A DNA stretch of 64,000 nt from Chlorops oryzae (taxonomy: Eukaryota > Arthropoda > Insecta > Diptera > Chloropidae), in contig CM035807.1 in NCBI GenBank assembly GCA_020466095.1, positions 49,699,293 to 49,763,292 on the forward strand. The letters run 5' to 3'. Of this stretch, positions 62,853 through 64,000 are shown in pieces. The notes under the pieces are model-generated. The model searched no databases, was not told the DNA's origin, and was given only the letters and a program-made list of their open reading frames with translations. Positions within the stretch are counted from its first letter, which is position 1; each line of letters starts with the position of its first letter. The translations under genes and the position numbers were made by a program.

Positions 62853-63175
62853 TATGTATTTATAGTGAAAAATGCAATTTTAAAACTGTTTCGGAATATA
62901 TTAGATAGGCTTTAGAATTACAGCATGAATCAAAAGCATCTGAATCTGAGTTCAGTAGCTTTGCAGTTACGTTAAACAAAATTATCTGATTAGCTGTCAC
63001 ATCCTATTCTCTTACAATAACTTTATCGATCATCTCTGACCTCGTTCATTCCTATCTTTCTGTAGATTATTACTTGAGTCATTCAAAATAAAAATAAAAT
63101 ACCTACGCATATAAGTGAGTAAATATAAAAGCTTTGGGAGTTTTCTTTATTTTTCCATATTTATTTTACAGGTCT
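62853..63175. other. 3' flank of the ZNF830-like gene
   Basis: No gene; AT-rich. Expected 3' UTR of the minus-strand gene near 63100-63175 (AATAAAAATAAAATAC-type A/T runs). Confidence 0.4.
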
Positions 63176-63868
63176 CTAATGTTTTAGACCGTGTACAGTT
63201 TTCAGCCTCCAATCAGGGAATTCATTTATATCACAATCGTCATCCGAATCTGAGCTTGCATTCAACTCAATTTTTCCACGAAATGACTTTCTTAAGCATT
63301 TGAAATTATTTTCCAACTTCATAATTTTTGACCACAATAGTATTTGCTCATTAATTTCCTGTATTTGTCTATTAACTGTGGCGTTTTCATGATCACCAGC
63401 TATAATAGCAGTGGAGCTAGAAGATTCTTCCCTGATTTCCTTCTGGAATTTTTCCCATTCTTTGGCTTCGTTATTAGTTTCGTTGCGAAGCGGCAAATCA
63501 AAAAAATTTTCCGGCAAAACTTTCTGATATACTTTGAGAGATGCTTGTTCTTTGTCGTGATAGGGATACTTTTGTAGGTTTTCAAAACATGGAGGTGATA
63601 TTAGCGGAATATTTTTAGATTTTTCCTGTTCCGAGCTAGCTTGACTTTTGAGGTCAACATACTTCTTTCTTGCGGCCTCTGAATTACTCTTGTGGAGTCG
63701 AGAATTCAAATGAACTTTCCAGGAAGTTGTAGATCTAATATGTTCTCTGCAAACAATACATGATAAATTTCCATTTTTATCGTACTTTGCTAGCGTAGAC
63801 TTGACATTGAAACTTTTTGGATTTATTCGGTTTAAACACTTAGATTGGTGGCCTGATTTGCTTTCCAT
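63176..63868 (-). CDS. ZNF830-like (CCDC16 family) C2H2 zinc-finger protein
   Basis: 230 residues from ATG 63868, single exon. One U1-type C2H2 finger at residues about 37-60 (LSCIVCREHIRSTTSWKVHLNSRLH), preceded by the family phrase STLAKYDKNGN. Then a Lys/Ser-rich linker; LPENFFDLP at about residue 116, a signature of this family; EWEKFQKEIREESS and a C-terminal helix (NEQILLWSKIMKLENNFKCLRK), then an acidic Ser-Asp segment (NASSDSDDDCD). In other animals ZNF830 is a nuclear protein associated with pre-mRNA splicing and genome stability. The frame is intact with a TAG stop at 63178-63176; likely a functioning host gene on the window's right edge. Confidence 0.8.
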   Translation of the reverse strand: MESKSGHQSKCLNRINPKSFNVKSTLAKYDKNGNLSCIVCREHIRSTTSWKVHLNSRLHKSNSEAARKKYVDLKSQASSEQEKSKNIPLISPPCFENLQKYPYHDKEQASLKVYQKVLPENFFDLPLRNETNNEAKEWEKFQKEIREESSSSTAIIAGDHENATVNRQIQEINEQILLWSKIMKLENNFKCLRKSFRGKIELNASSDSDDDCDINEFPDWRLKTVHGLKH

Positions 63869-64000
63869 ATTTTACTAGAGATTAGAGTCAGTGTTGCCAG
63901 TACTTCAGAACCAAAATTCCCTCGAAAACCAAACAAAAATCCCTTTTTTCCCTCAGTGACCGATAGAAATTTCCCACGAAAATCCCTTCAAACAAAAACA
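63869..64000. other. 5' flank of the ZNF830-like gene
   Basis: Short AT-rich segment; no TATA. Too short to judge. Confidence 0.4.

Noticed and set aside
63344..63577. Plus-strand frame at the ZNF830-like locus
   Set aside because: Antisense shadow of a well-supported coding sequence.

Overview
This is a stretch of insect nuclear genome, most likely from a higher fly (Diptera). It is AT-rich, has very short introns (57 to 144 nt), and carries BEL/Pao, mdg1/412-like gypsy, CR1/Jockey-group LINEs, hAT MITEs and a Polinton/Maverick, a mix typical of dipterans. The species assignment is inference. Two ordinary host genes flank the window: the terminal exon of a TTLL5-like tubulin glutamylase gene (4125-5825, +) and an intact single-exon ZNF830-like zinc-finger gene (63176-63868, -). 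Almost everything between them is mobile DNA, much of it nested.

Region 1, 1-6599: an eroded BEL/Pao relic (about 1395-3125), then the TTLL exon with its polyadenylation signal. Region 2, 6600-34057: an old minus-strand BEL/Pao element (BEL-B, LTRs 181 bp, roughly 7% diverged) interrupted twice. A young plus-strand BEL/Pao element (BEL-A, 7060-13395; 332-bp LTRs differing at two bases; 5-bp target duplication CCCAC) sits in its pol. A complete-length Polinton (18337-33887, 15,551 bp; AG...CT ends; TIRs of about 935 bp; 6-bp target duplication ACAAAG) sits in its 5' LTR. The other LTR of BEL-B keeps the uninterrupted target and acts as an internal empty-site control.

The Polinton is the most interesting object. 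It carries polB (two introns, now broken by one stop and two frameshifts), an adenain-like protease without a visible ATG, a PLA2-domain protein, a packaging ATPase, a BIR-domain (inhibitor-of-apoptosis-like) protein, a DUF8207-like protein, a small coiled protein, a chromodomain integrase, a penton-like protein, a 58-residue protein, the double jelly-roll major capsid protein and two further Polinton-type proteins. Two layers of organisation stand out: (i) TATA box and initiator pairs at a near-constant 33-nt spacing in front of separate transcription units, including one inside each TIR and an interlocked divergent pair; (ii) chains of ATGA stop/start overlaps, including a 9-codon mini-ORF, linking genes in the stretches that lack a promoter.

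Region 3, 34058-55545: an LTR-like relic, a BEL-gag/jockey chimeric relic, a 412-like gypsy element (37458-49983, 510-bp LTRs, TSD AAAA) whose pol is split by a full-length CR1-like LINE (about 41157-46355) and whose integrase is deleted and partly duplicated, then a third BEL relic and a Jockey-group LINE relic (about 52578-55545) hit by a non-autonomous hAT element (53124-53939, 8-bp TSD). Region 4, 55545-64000: a decayed transposase-type gene family member in pieces (about 56632-60080, including a two-exon DUF4806-like fragment), a 629-bp hAT MITE (62216-62844, 8-bp TSD, perfect 29-bp internal hairpin) and the ZNF830-like gene.
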